The notes below the pieces were generated by a model. That model ran no database searches, was not told the DNA's origin, and saw nothing but the letters and a program-made list of their open reading frames with translations. 64,000 bases of DNA. Origin: G963674685 sp963674685 (GTDB lineage Bacteria > Lernaellota > Lernaellaia > JACKCT01). Made by a program: the position numbers and the translations under genes. Where the stretch lies: positions 1,364,001 through 1,428,000 of the forward strand of contig CAXXWT010000002.1 of assembly GCA_963674685.2 (NCBI GenBank), given 5' to 3'. Shown here one piece after another: positions 36,804 to 44,797 of the stretch. Each line of letters begins with the position of its first letter. The stretch's first letter is position 1.

Positions 36804-38729
36804 TCAGCATCCGCATCCGTCATCGTCGTCATCGTCACCCTCGCTTAATGGAATGATCGGCATGTCCGCATCGTCGTCGCCGTCATCGGAATCGTCGTCG
36901 CCGATCGGCTCGACCGCGTAATTCGGCGTTCCCACGGCGTCCAGATCATATCCGTCCGTTTCGCGGGCTTCCCAAAAGGAAATCGCCGGATGCTTGTCCA
37001 CGATTTTGACGTATCGAATTCGGTCCAGTCCCGCGCCGCGCAGATCGAAATGGCAATCGCCGGCGCCCGATCCGAGATACGTCCACTGATCGGGGATGGC
37101 CTGCGTCGCGGCGAACACATCGATGAGTTCATCGCCGTCGTCGCCGCCTTCGTAGATATAAAGATCGAAGCCCGCGCCGTCTTCAATACCCTGCGGGCCG
37201 AGGTCCAGAACGGCGTGCGCCGCAAGTTCGCCGCGCCAGACGACCTGCGCGTGACCGATGCTGTAAAAAAGCCCGTCCGGCGGCCCCAGAGTATATTTGG
37301 TCATCAGCGTGCTTTGCCGGTCGTTGGAACTGAAATTATACAGCCAGCGCACAGCCCACGCGCCGACGTCCGGATCAGGCTCCAGGGCGGTGGAAATGTC
37401 CACGCCGCCGTCTTCGGGAACCGAAACGCCTTCAAGGCGCCGCGGGGCAAAGCCGTTGGCCCAAATGGTCATGTCGTACACGCCGGGCAGCAAAAAGCGA
37501 TGCAGATCGCCGAGATCGGGATCGTTGTAAAACGGCAATCTGTTGTCGATATCGATGACCGCCGCCACCGGCTCGCCGCTTTGCGCGTCGGTGATCGTTC
37601 CCGTCAGTCCCTTGCCCGCCTGCTCGAGCACCCAGATGATCGAGGGCCGATTCGCCTCGTTGACCTGCTCGGCGGTCGCCCAGGGGATTTGTTTGATGTT
37701 GGAAAGCTCGATGGTCCAGGCGAGGGTTCCGAAAGCGCCGTAAGCCGAATCCTTGGTGCTGCCGTGCATGACGTACATGCCCTGGCTGCCGGCAAACCAG
37801 TCGTCGATCATATCGTTGACTTCGCAGTAGCCCCGGCCCAGAAAATCGTACTCGTCTGCATCCGGCGGCGGAATATCGAAATAACTCCACGGCAGCGACA
37901 TGGCCAGCGTTCCCGCATGCCAGCTTGTCTGAAATACGAAGGAGTGATTCTGCCACACGGAAAACAGGGTTTGCGTTTCCGCTTCGCCGAAGGGCGCTTT
38001 CGAGCCGCCGTTGGCGTGCCACATGTACCCGCAGTCGCGGTTCATATCCACGCCGTTTGCGTTGTATCGAATCGGGAAGTTTGCGAAGGCCGAATCCGTG
38101 TTCGTGGCCGGCAGAAAAAACGTTTCCGTGTTGTCGACGATGTGCGTGGCGTCATCGTCGACGCCGTATTGCGTTACGAGGTATTCAATCATATGCAGGC
38201 TGAGCATGGAGCCCGCCAGTTCGTCGCCGTGGATCTGGCCTTCGAAAAATACTTCCGGCTCGTCTTCGTTTTCCCAGGCGTTGTCGGAAATTTTCACCAG
38301 GTACAGAGGCTTGCCCAAAGTCGTCGTTCCCGCCTGGCTCAAGGCCACGAGATTCGGAAATTGGCGCTGCAACTCGAATAGAAATATCTGCATTTCCTCA
38401 AAGGAAAGATAATGATCGAGGTCGACGTCCTGTGACGGCGGGGTGCTTTTTTGCAAAATCGTCGCGGCTTTCGCCAGTTCCTGCACGTCGTCGATAAGCA
38501 CCTCGAAAGCCGCGCCTTTTTGAAAAAGCTTCTCGGTCATCCCCTCAGGCGCGCGCAGGCGTAAAAAATCGCTTTGCCGATCCCAGTCCTCCACCGACGC
38601 GCCCATGCCGACGGCCCAGGCGACGGCTTCGTCCTGAGCCGGGATGCGTATGACTTGATCGCCGGCGATCGCCGGAGACAGGGAAAGCAAAAACATGAAA
38701 GCAGTCGCGGAGAAAATTACTCGGCTCAT
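36804..38729 (-). CDS. Secreted M14 zinc carboxypeptidase with Asp/Cys C-terminal tail
   Basis: A 641-residue exported peptidase. The signal peptide is SATAFMFLLSLSPAIAG. Zinc is bound by the first His-Glu pair (EGQIHGDELAGS) and a later His (TSWHAGTLAMSL); the substrate-binding Arg lies in NGVDMNRDCGYMW and the general base Glu in AWTIELSN. After the catalytic domain (about 110-380) comes a carboxypeptidase-regulatory-like beta domain (GLTGTITDAQSGEPVAAVIDI) and a further beta domain. The chain ends with an Asp-rich linker and GDDDDDDGCGC, a tail like the GSCCG tails of two other secreted proteins in the window. It probably trims peptides or peptidoglycan outside the cell. Confidence 0.85.
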   Translation of the reverse strand: MSRVIFSATAFMFLLSLSPAIAGDQVIRIPAQDEAVAWAVGMGASVEDWDRQSDFLRLRAPEGMTEKLFQKGAAFEVLIDDVQELAKAATILQKSTPPSQDVDLDHYLSFEEMQIFLFELQRQFPNLVALSQAGTTTLGKPLYLVKISDNAWENEDEPEVFFEGQIHGDELAGSMLSLHMIEYLVTQYGVDDDATHIVDNTETFFLPATNTDSAFANFPIRYNANGVDMNRDCGYMWHANGGSKAPFGEAETQTLFSVWQNHSFVFQTSWHAGTLAMSLPWSYFDIPPPDADEYDFLGRGYCEVNDMIDDWFAGSQGMYVMHGSTKDSAYGAFGTLAWTIELSNIKQIPWATAEQVNEANRPSIIWVLEQAGKGLTGTITDAQSGEPVAAVIDIDNRLPFYNDPDLGDLHRFLLPGVYDMTIWANGFAPRRLEGVSVPEDGGVDISTALEPDPDVGAWAVRWLYNFSSNDRQSTLMTKYTLGPPDGLFYSIGHAQVVWRGELAAHAVLDLGPQGIEDGAGFDLYIYEGGDDGDELIDVFAATQAIPDQWTYLGSGAGDCHFDLRGAGLDRIRYVKIVDKHPAISFWEARETDGYDLDAVGTPNYAVEPIGDDDSDDGDDDADMPIIPLSEGDDDDDDGCGC

Positions 38730-39111
38730 GAAGACCTCGCTTCAGCAATGCGAAACGCCCGAATATGAACGCTCGGACGCAGCCAAAAAGGCATAGCACG
38801 GATCAATTCATGTTAAAGCCGCCGGGATTGTCAAGCACGTTATTGAACATGCGCCATGAAACAGGACTATCTGAAATAGCGCAATCCCTGTCATTTCGAG
38901 CGGAGTCGAGAAATCCCTTAAAAGATGCGCGTGAAGAATTAAAGTGTGTACATCATGGCAAGACGACAGCGTTTCATTGAAGGGATTCCTCCACTACGCT
39001 TCGCTTCGGTCGGAATGACACAATCGTCACCTTTTCGGCACAATAAGGAATTCGCAAGCCAATCTAAAACCGACTGGCTTCATGAAAATCCGGTTCTGCG
39101 CAGCAGGTCTG
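38730..39111. other. Intergenic stretch holding repeat element copy 2
   Basis: No gene is seen between the M14 peptidase gene and the activase gene. The 132-base inverted-repeat element at 38889-39020 fills the centre. The remainder shows no promoter or hairpin of note. Confidence 0.5.
38889..39020. repeat. MITE-like element with inverted arms, copy 2
   Basis: The left arm (38889-38919, TGTCATTTCGAGCGGAGTCG) and the right arm (38980-39020, ending GGTCGGAATGACA) are imperfect inverted repeats; the right arm has about ten extra bases. The inner part includes GTGTACATC, like copy 1 at 9048-9170. The element is intergenic and has no coding capacity. Confidence 0.7.
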
Positions 39112-39900
39112 TTACGCGCTTCGCTGCTTTGCGAACAGCGCGGCGCCTAAAGCGCCGATGGTGTCCGGTTTGTCGGGAACGGCGATGGGCCTGCCGAGTA
39201 CGGCTTCCAGCGCGCGGACGACGCCGTTATTGCGCGCTACGCCGCCGGACATGGCGACGGACATCCCTTCGAGATTCGGCGCAATGCGCTTGGCCAAAGA
39301 GGCGGTCCTGGACGCGATGGCCCGATTCAGTCCGTGAACGATTTCACGCTCGCCCACGCCGTCGGCGATCAGAGAAACCACTTCGCTTTCGGCAAAGACC
39401 GTGCACATGCTGCTCAATGTGGTTTTGCCCTCGGCGCCAATGTCCAGATCCACCATTTCCTCGATATCCAGTTGCAGCGCCCGGGCCATGGCTTCCAGGA
39501 ACCGGCCCGTGCCGGCGGCGCATTTGTCGTTCATAGCAAAATCGGCGACCTTGCCGTTTTTGTCGAAACGAATGGCCTTGCTGTCCTGTCCGCCGATGTC
39601 GATGAGAATTTGCGTGTCGGGAAAATGAGACAGGATGCCCCGGGCGTGGCAGGTGATCTCCGTGACCGAGGCCAGGCGATCCTCCACGCGGTCCCGGCCG
39701 TAGCCGGTGGAGACCGTGGCTTTGATGTCGCCTTTTGCCGCGCCGGTCAGGCGCATGACTTCTCCCGTGGCTCTTTCGATAGCGACGCGGTTGTTGGCGC
39801 CCGTGGGAAAAACGGCGGAAGCCAGGATTTTTTCTTCGTCGTCAATCAGCACCGCGTCGCACGACAGGCTGCCGATATCAACACCCAAATAATATGCCAT
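39112..39900 (-). CDS. 2-hydroxyacyl-CoA dehydratase activase (HgdC/BadF-type ATPase)
   Basis: A 262-residue ATPase that activates the downstream dehydratase by one-electron transfer. The ATG at 39900 follows AGGAGAATC. The ATP motif is GVDIGSLSCDAVLI; the two cysteines that hold the shared [4Fe-4S] cluster of the homodimer lie in MNDKCAAGTGRFLE and SSMCTVFAESEV. IDIGGQDSKAI is the second nucleotide loop. It is the last gene of the operon after the two dehydratase subunits. Confidence 0.92.
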   Translation of the reverse strand: MAYYLGVDIGSLSCDAVLIDDEEKILASAVFPTGANNRVAIERATGEVMRLTGAAKGDIKATVSTGYGRDRVEDRLASVTEITCHARGILSHFPDTQILIDIGGQDSKAIRFDKNGKVADFAMNDKCAAGTGRFLEAMARALQLDIEEMVDLDIGAEGKTTLSSMCTVFAESEVVSLIADGVGEREIVHGLNRAIASRTASLAKRIAPNLEGMSVAMSGGVARNNGVVRALEAVLGRPIAVPDKPDTIGALGAALFAKQRSA

Positions 39901-39916
39901 TTTGATTCTCCTAATT

Positions 39917-41155
39917 TTATGCGGGACGCGCACGCTCGGCGAGCATCTCGCAAAAAGCCCCGATGCGCGTTTTTAACTGGCCCTCGGCGAAGCTCCTGGC
40001 GTCGACGCAGTCCACCTCAAGATTGAGAACCGGGATATCCATATTGCGCAAAGTGTCGGCGAAAAGGCCGCGGGCGCCGGTTCCCTGGCGGCAACCCCAG
40101 TGGCAGGGATTCACTACGCCGTCCACCTTGTATTTGCGCACCAGTTTTTTCAGATGATCGCATCGGGCGTCGATTCTGCCGGCGAAGGGCGAACTGAGCA
40201 TCCGCTTCGCGACGCCGGGCAGCGGATCGTCGGGATCGACGGGATCCCAGGTGACGCTGTTGAGCTCGTCGACGACTACGACGGCCTTGTGCTCCTGCTC
40301 CAATATTTTCTCCAGCGGATTTTTGAACTGGATGCGGTTTTGTATCCAAAGCAGACGCAGTCGCTCGTCTTCGATGCCGCCTTCGCCGGATTCCACGCGG
40401 GCGCGCAGTTCGTCCCGAAAAACTTTGGCCGTGTCCAGCGCGGCCTGCGTGCCGGAGATAAGCGGCATGACCACTCCGAAATCCCGCAGATCCCTGCTGC
40501 GCACCGGGGATGGGACGCTCGCGGCCAGGTCATAAATTTCCGTCAGGAACTCACTGGTTTGATTCGACAGCGTGACGGCTTTTCCGATGGCGCCCCAATC
40601 GACGCTTTGGCCGGTTTGCTTAGCGACGAATTCCACCATGTCTTCAAGCTGCCCGGTGAGATAGCGGACGTTGCTATCCGTATTTTCCTGCGGGATGTGG
40701 AGGACGAAAAGTTCTTTTTTAAAGTGGCGCGCCAGGTTTTCCATGGTCGTCACGCCCGCCGTGCATGGGCAGGATGTGGCGATGAGAAAATCCGGCGTGG
40801 GCATCAATCCCTTGCCCGCCGCTCCGACGACGGCCCGGTGATAGGCGCAGGTGTCCGGCGAGTGCCCTTCGTGTTCCGAGGCTTCGAGCATGGGTCCGGC
40901 CATGCCCGACGCGGCCAGTGAGGCGCCGACGAATTCCACGTAGCACGACGCCACGCCGAAAGCGCTGAGCACGTCGAAAGGCGCCAGGACGCCGCACCAC
41001 GCCACGCGGTCCGAGCCGCCGTAAAGGCGCGCGCCCAGCCGCGAAACCTCCAGGGCGTATTTCATGCGCGGCGAAGCGTTTTCCGGATCGTTTTTGATTC
41101 TTTCCTCGATGCCGCCGACGATGCCGTCAAAGTATTCCTTCATCATGGCTGTCAT
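39917..41155 (-). CDS. 2-hydroxyacyl-CoA dehydratase / benzoyl-CoA reductase family subunit
   Basis: A 412-residue subunit of the HgdB/BcrB/FldB superfamily. It begins at ATG 41155, overlapping the stop of the upstream gene by four bases (ATGA). Candidate cluster cysteines are in VAWCGVLAPFDVLSAFG, TSCPCTAGVTTMENL and NPCHWGCRQGTGAR. The family forms a heterodimer with an iron-sulfur cluster that removes the hydroxyl group from a 2-hydroxyacyl-CoA, or reduces an aromatic ring, after activation by the ATPase encoded next. The substrate is not readable. Confidence 0.87.
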   Translation of the reverse strand: MTAMMKEYFDGIVGGIEERIKNDPENASPRMKYALEVSRLGARLYGGSDRVAWCGVLAPFDVLSAFGVASCYVEFVGASLAASGMAGPMLEASEHEGHSPDTCAYHRAVVGAAGKGLMPTPDFLIATSCPCTAGVTTMENLARHFKKELFVLHIPQENTDSNVRYLTGQLEDMVEFVAKQTGQSVDWGAIGKAVTLSNQTSEFLTEIYDLAASVPSPVRSRDLRDFGVVMPLISGTQAALDTAKVFRDELRARVESGEGGIEDERLRLLWIQNRIQFKNPLEKILEQEHKAVVVVDELNSVTWDPVDPDDPLPGVAKRMLSSPFAGRIDARCDHLKKLVRKYKVDGVVNPCHWGCRQGTGARGLFADTLRNMDIPVLNLEVDCVDARSFAEGQLKTRIGAFCEMLAERARPA

Positions 41156-42204
41156 CCGATCATTTCCAAGAATGCTTCGATTCTGGTTCTGTGTTGTCCG
41201 ATGGAACGCAAGGTGCAATCGCCTTCCAACATCAGGAAAGGCATTTCCGCCTCGCGCATGAATTCGCGGATGCCCGGCATGCGCGCGATGTATGGATCGC
41301 AGAATTTCACCGTGTGGCCGATGACTCCCTTGGCGCCCGCCGCTTTCGCTCGGGCCAGGACGTTGCCGGCCGTCGCGCCCGGGGCCGCGTCGATGGTGCG
41401 GGCGCAGCCGACGCCGGTTAAAAGACTTTCCGCCAGGACTTTGAAAACATCCGAGTCATCATCGTTTTCCATAAGCGGCTTGAAAAGCCGGGAGCCGGTG
41501 CACAGGTCTTCAACGACCACGCGCGCGCCGCATGATTCGAAAAGCGACATGGCCTGCGCGTCGGGCATGACGTTTCCGAAAAGATAGACGGGAACGCCTT
41601 TAGCCCGACTCGATTCGTCGGCGACGATTTTCTCCAGTTCGTCGATGCTCGCCTCGACGGGGCGCGTGGCGCAGCGGTTGTAAAGATCCTGCAGGCGCGC
41701 CGCGCCGCCGGTAAGTATCCCGGCGGCAAGGTAACCGCGAAGCCGGCCGAAGTGCTCCGCCAGAACCTGGAATCGCGCCATGGCGCTTGAAACGTCCGAT
41801 TCGCCTGGCGTGTTGCCGGATATTGCGCCGAGCCAGTCCGTCAACTCGCGAAGCTGGCCGGCGTAAAAATCCACCGATCTTTCATCGCTTCGGATCGGAA
41901 GATCGATGCAGATCACGCGGCTGCTTGGATCAGCGCGCCTCCAGGCGTCGGCCAGGCGTCGCATGGCGTCGCAACTGTTGATGATCACGACTCCCGCCAG
42001 GTTTTCCGGCAGATCGCCGCCGAGGGTTCTATCCAGCACGCGCTTGACGTGCGGGCAGACGTTGTCGTGCATCCATTGCCCGGCCTGATCTTCGCTGTCG
42101 CCGACCGGCAGAATGCGATAGGGCGAAAAGCCGGCGGCTTCGATGAGCGAAATCGGAGTGTAGGAACAGGTAAAGCCGATGGCGCGGTTTTTTAGGGGTG
42201 TCAT
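41152..42204 (-). CDS. 2-hydroxyacyl-CoA dehydratase family subunit (second)
   Basis: A 350-residue protein of the same superfamily, the smaller partner. Cysteines lie in GFTCSYTPISLIEAAGFSPYR, INSCDAMRRLADAWRR and GVGCARTIDAAPG. The start ATG at 42204 has AGGAAAAGC. With the following subunit and the activase it forms a complete three-gene enzyme. The DUF3795 gene lies 34 bases upstream and a MarR gene before that. Confidence 0.85.
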   Translation of the reverse strand: MTPLKNRAIGFTCSYTPISLIEAAGFSPYRILPVGDSEDQAGQWMHDNVCPHVKRVLDRTLGGDLPENLAGVVIINSCDAMRRLADAWRRADPSSRVICIDLPIRSDERSVDFYAGQLRELTDWLGAISGNTPGESDVSSAMARFQVLAEHFGRLRGYLAAGILTGGAARLQDLYNRCATRPVEASIDELEKIVADESSRAKGVPVYLFGNVMPDAQAMSLFESCGARVVVEDLCTGSRLFKPLMENDDDSDVFKVLAESLLTGVGCARTIDAAPGATAGNVLARAKAAGAKGVIGHTVKFCDPYIARMPGIREFMREAEMPFLMLEGDCTLRSIGQHRTRIEAFLEMIG

Positions 42205-42238
42205 TTGCTTTTCCTAAAGTTGTTTTATCGAAGGAATT

Positions 42239-42577
42239 TTATGCCCGGGAACGTTCGAGATTTTCCCTGGCCGCGGGAACGGCGTTTAAGACAAATTCGA
42301 CCCTGTCGCAGGCGAAGTCTTCGCAATAGCCGCAGTTTTCAAGGCCTTTCTTTTGCGCGCACGCGCGGATCTCGCACACCAGGCAATGCTGAAAAAGCCG
42401 CTTGCCGCCCGATTTGCAGCCGTCGCAATTGATCTTGTCGATGGGGATTTCGACCTTGAACATCTTGGACCACATTTCGGCGGTTTCGCCGCGCTTGTCG
42501 TCGCTGTCTTCCTGCGTTGCGATGTAAGCCGGGCATTGAAAGCAATCCAGTCCACAATAAGCGATCATCTGTTCCAT
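42239..42577 (-). CDS. DUF3795 family Cys-rich protein
   Basis: A 112-residue soluble protein with eight or more cysteines (CGLDCFQCPAY, CDGCKSGGKRLFQHCLVCEIRAC, CGYCEDFACDRV), the pattern of DUF3795; iron-sulfur or zinc binding is likely. A strong AAGGAG precedes the ATG. It stands at the head of the dehydratase subunits, so a role in assembling or protecting their clusters is possible but unproven. Confidence 0.82.
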   Translation of the reverse strand: MEQMIAYCGLDCFQCPAYIATQEDSDDKRGETAEMWSKMFKVEIPIDKINCDGCKSGGKRLFQHCLVCEIRACAQKKGLENCGYCEDFACDRVEFVLNAVPAARENLERSRA

Positions 42578-42640
42578 TTGAGACTCCTTAAAGCGTTGGC
42601 GATTCAGTGTGAATGGGCTTTTAATATTTTTCCCATTTGG

Positions 42641-43090
42641 CTATCGATTCTCGCTATGCGCGTTGGCGAGAACGCGCCGAAGCAGCTCTTTGAGTTTCTC
42701 CAGCTCCTTTTCGCTGATTCCCGCAAGGGCTTTGGCCAGTGTTTTATCGACGACATCGACCACGGATTTTTGCGCGGTCCGACCCTTTTTCGTGAGGCGC
42801 ACCTGCTGAACCCGGCGGTCCTGCGTGTCCGCTTTGCGCGTGACGAATCCGTCCCGTTCCATGCGGTCCAAAAGGCCCGTCATGGTGGACGGCTCCAGGC
42901 CCGCGCGGCGGCCCAGTTCCACAACTTTCAATCCCTCTTCCTCCCAAAGGCTCCAAAGCACGCCCAAATAGGACGGCTTCACATGGCCGACGCCCGCTTC
43001 GTTCATGCCGGCGCGCAGCGCGGAGGTGATCACGAGCGTGGCTCGGGAAAGGAGATAGTAGGGGCAATCCGTCGGGGCAATAAAGGTCAT
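42641..43090 (-). CDS. MarR family transcriptional regulator
   Basis: A 149-residue winged-helix repressor. I place the start at ATG 43090 (GAGGATGAA upstream); an ATG at 43105 is an alternative. The family pattern is present: the helix-turn-helix LGRRAGLEPSTMTGLLDRMERDGFVTR, the wing DRRVQQVRLTKKGR and the dimer helices around it. MarR proteins sense aromatic or acyl-CoA ligands; the BadR-type regulator of benzoate genes is a relative. It is first in an apparent operon with DUF3795, the dehydratase subunits and the activase. Confidence 0.88.
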   Translation of the reverse strand: MTFIAPTDCPYYLLSRATLVITSALRAGMNEAGVGHVKPSYLGVLWSLWEEEGLKVVELGRRAGLEPSTMTGLLDRMERDGFVTRKADTQDRRVQQVRLTKKGRTAQKSVVDVVDKTLAKALAGISEKELEKLKELLRRVLANAHSENR

Positions 43091-43110
43091 TTCATCCTCA
43101 TCCATATAAT

Positions 43111-43140
43111 CCCGATACGAATATTACGCATACGAAGTAT
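43111..43140. promoter_or_regulatory. Possible MarR operator upstream of the marR operon
   Basis: Two ATACGAA direct repeats (43115-43121 and 43130-43136), 15 bases apart, lie just before the MarR start, with partial dyad symmetry (ATAC ... GTAT). MarR regulators often bind their own promoter, so this is a candidate site; no experimental link is visible. Confidence 0.35.
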
Positions 43141-43156
43141 TGTGTCAAGAGGCTTT

Positions 43157-43211
43157 TTGAAGGGGCAAGGGGAAAGGGGCAAGGGGAAAGGGGAAAGGGG
43201 AAAGGGGAAAG
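43157..43211 (+). repeat. Polypurine heptad repeat (GGGGAAA)n
   Basis: Seven consecutive or near-consecutive GGGG(A/C)AA units (43157-43211), all purine except two Cs. The complementary form (TTTCCCC)n is at about 63930-63957. The tract could form a G-quadruplex or a triplex. Confidence 0.7.
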
Positions 43212-43220
43212 GATTCAGGG

Positions 43221-43266
43221 TTTCGGGTCTGCAAGCGTGTGTGGCGCAGCGCGGCCCTTCGGCCGC
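43221..43266 (+). repeat. GTGTGGCGC hairpin module, copy 5
   Basis: GGTTTCGGGTCTGCAAGCGTG followed by TGTGGCGCAGCGCGGCC and a CTTC loop then GGCCGC; the 5-prime stem CGGCC pairs with GGCCG. Confidence 0.6.
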
Positions 43267-43532
43267 AAAGGATTTTCGGGTTTTTCGTCCCAAAGAAGGC
43301 GACGCGTCGAAAAAGCAATCCTGGCGTGTTCTTCGCAAAGGGGGTGGCGGATCTGGCTCGTCGGTCGCAGGTGAGTCAGTCGGCGAACGAGCGATATCTG
43401 GAAGCCTTGTCCTACGTGGAATCGGATACGCCCTTGGGGGATTGCATGACCGAATTCAATCTTCTAAGTTTCATCCTTTATCCGCAAGTTTGTCCATTGA
43501 TAATGCGTTTATTGATCTGATGTCGATACTCA

Positions 43533-44378
43533 TCAATTATCCGGTTTCGTAAAATCAAAAACCACGACTTCCGGTTTGACGCCCAGGCGGATCGGCAGCG
43601 ACGACCAGCCGACGCCGCTTGTCACGAACATGGTCGATTGCCCTCGCGTAAAGCGGCCGTAAAGATATTTGAATCGATCGGGGCTGAAAATGTATTTCAG
43701 AAAAAAGCGGGGCGCCCAGGTCTGCCCGCCGTGCGTGTCGCCGGCCAGCACCATGTCGGCGCCGCCGTCGGCCAGGCGGTTGAAATCGCCCGGGTAATGG
43801 GACATGCCGATAACCGGCAGACCGGATTTGTCTTTGGCGGTCCAGCGCATGTCCCCGCCGACGCGCGCCCCGTCCTTGCCCCATAGCCAGGCCGCCGGGC
43901 CTTCGGCGCCGTTAAGAACGACCGCCTGATCACGCAATGTCCTGACCGGCAGATCGCCGCGCACCGCCCACGATCCGTCCTTGTGGCAAAAGGCGCAGTT
44001 GCGTACGCCCTGATCGTATTCCGCGTCGCCAAGCACCGCGTATGCGCCGCGCTTGAATTTGAGCTTGCGGTAAAACTCGATCACGGCGTCGGTGCGCCCG
44101 AAATGCTCCATCGTGTCGCCGCCGATCAGCACGTAGTCCGGATTTTCCTTTTCCACGAGATCAAGAACAAGTTGCGCGCGCCGTCCAAGCTTGCCTGCAA
44201 AGTGCATGTCCGACATGTAGAGGATCTTCATGCCGCGCATGGCCCGCGCGATGGCAGGCGGCGCCTCACGTCGCACAACGCGCACGTCGTTTAAGTCGAA
44301 ATAGTTTTTTACAAGCAGCGCCGTCACCGCGCAAAGCAGCGCCGCAATAATGAAAATCCTTTTGCGCCGGCCACTCAT
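43533..44378 (-). CDS. Membrane-anchored metallophosphoesterase with altered metal motifs
   Basis: A 281-residue calcineurin-like phosphoesterase anchored by an N-terminal helix (IFIIAALLCAVTALLVKNYF). The start is ATG 44378 (AAGGAAGC upstream). Metal motifs: SDMHF (usual DxH), GGDTMEHFG (GD), GDAEYD where the canonical GNH(D/E) is expected, MSHYPG, and GDTHGGQ instead of GHTHGGQ. The lost His residues suggest altered or weak catalysis. At about residues 130-135 it has NCAFCHKDG, a CxxCH c-type heme motif, unusual for this family. It resembles YkuE-like periplasmic enzymes. Confidence 0.8.
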   Translation of the reverse strand: MSGRRKRIFIIAALLCAVTALLVKNYFDLNDVRVVRREAPPAIARAMRGMKILYMSDMHFAGKLGRRAQLVLDLVEKENPDYVLIGGDTMEHFGRTDAVIEFYRKLKFKRGAYAVLGDAEYDQGVRNCAFCHKDGSWAVRGDLPVRTLRDQAVVLNGAEGPAAWLWGKDGARVGGDMRWTAKDKSGLPVIGMSHYPGDFNRLADGGADMVLAGDTHGGQTWAPRFFLKYIFSPDRFKYLYGRFTRGQSTMFVTSGVGWSSLPIRLGVKPEVVVFDFTKPDN

Positions 44379-44797
44379 GAAAAATGCTTCCTTTCTAAAA
44401 GCGCGGCCAGTGTAGCAACTCGCGCCCCGCATGCGAAGCCCGGCGGATTTTGGCAATGAGAAATGGGATGCCGCAACGAAATTGATCTGAATCATTCGCA
44501 ACGCCCGATGTCACGCCCCATGCAGATCGGCATTTTTAATGATACCGAACACATGGCCCGCGCCATCGGACTGCCGTGTGCAAGGTTGACCGACACGTAG
44601 AGGATAAGGGACAATGATCCAGTCCCCAATGATCAAGGGCAAATCAAAAGTGCGAAAGACTCTTGACACTACCTTTTTCAACAGCCCCACTGTCACGAAT
44701 ATCTGACGAATATCTGGAATATCTTATCTTAGCGCCATTCCCCTCTGTCACGAATTTTCAAACGAATTTTAAAGTCCAATACTTTCATGAAACCAAT
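44379..44797. other. Intergenic stretch with left boundary of the AT-rich island
   Basis: No gene is seen. Composition shifts from GC-rich to AT-rich near 44690. Copies of a CTGTCACGAAT motif lie at about 44690-44700 and 44744-44758; the left inverted repeat of the island is 44723-44758. Confidence 0.6.
44723..44758 (+). repeat. Left inverted repeat of the AT-rich island
   Basis: A 36-base sequence that matches the reverse complement of 46439-46474 at 34 of 36 positions; it begins CTTATCTTAGCGCCATTCCC and ends GTCACGAATTTT. Confidence 0.9.
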
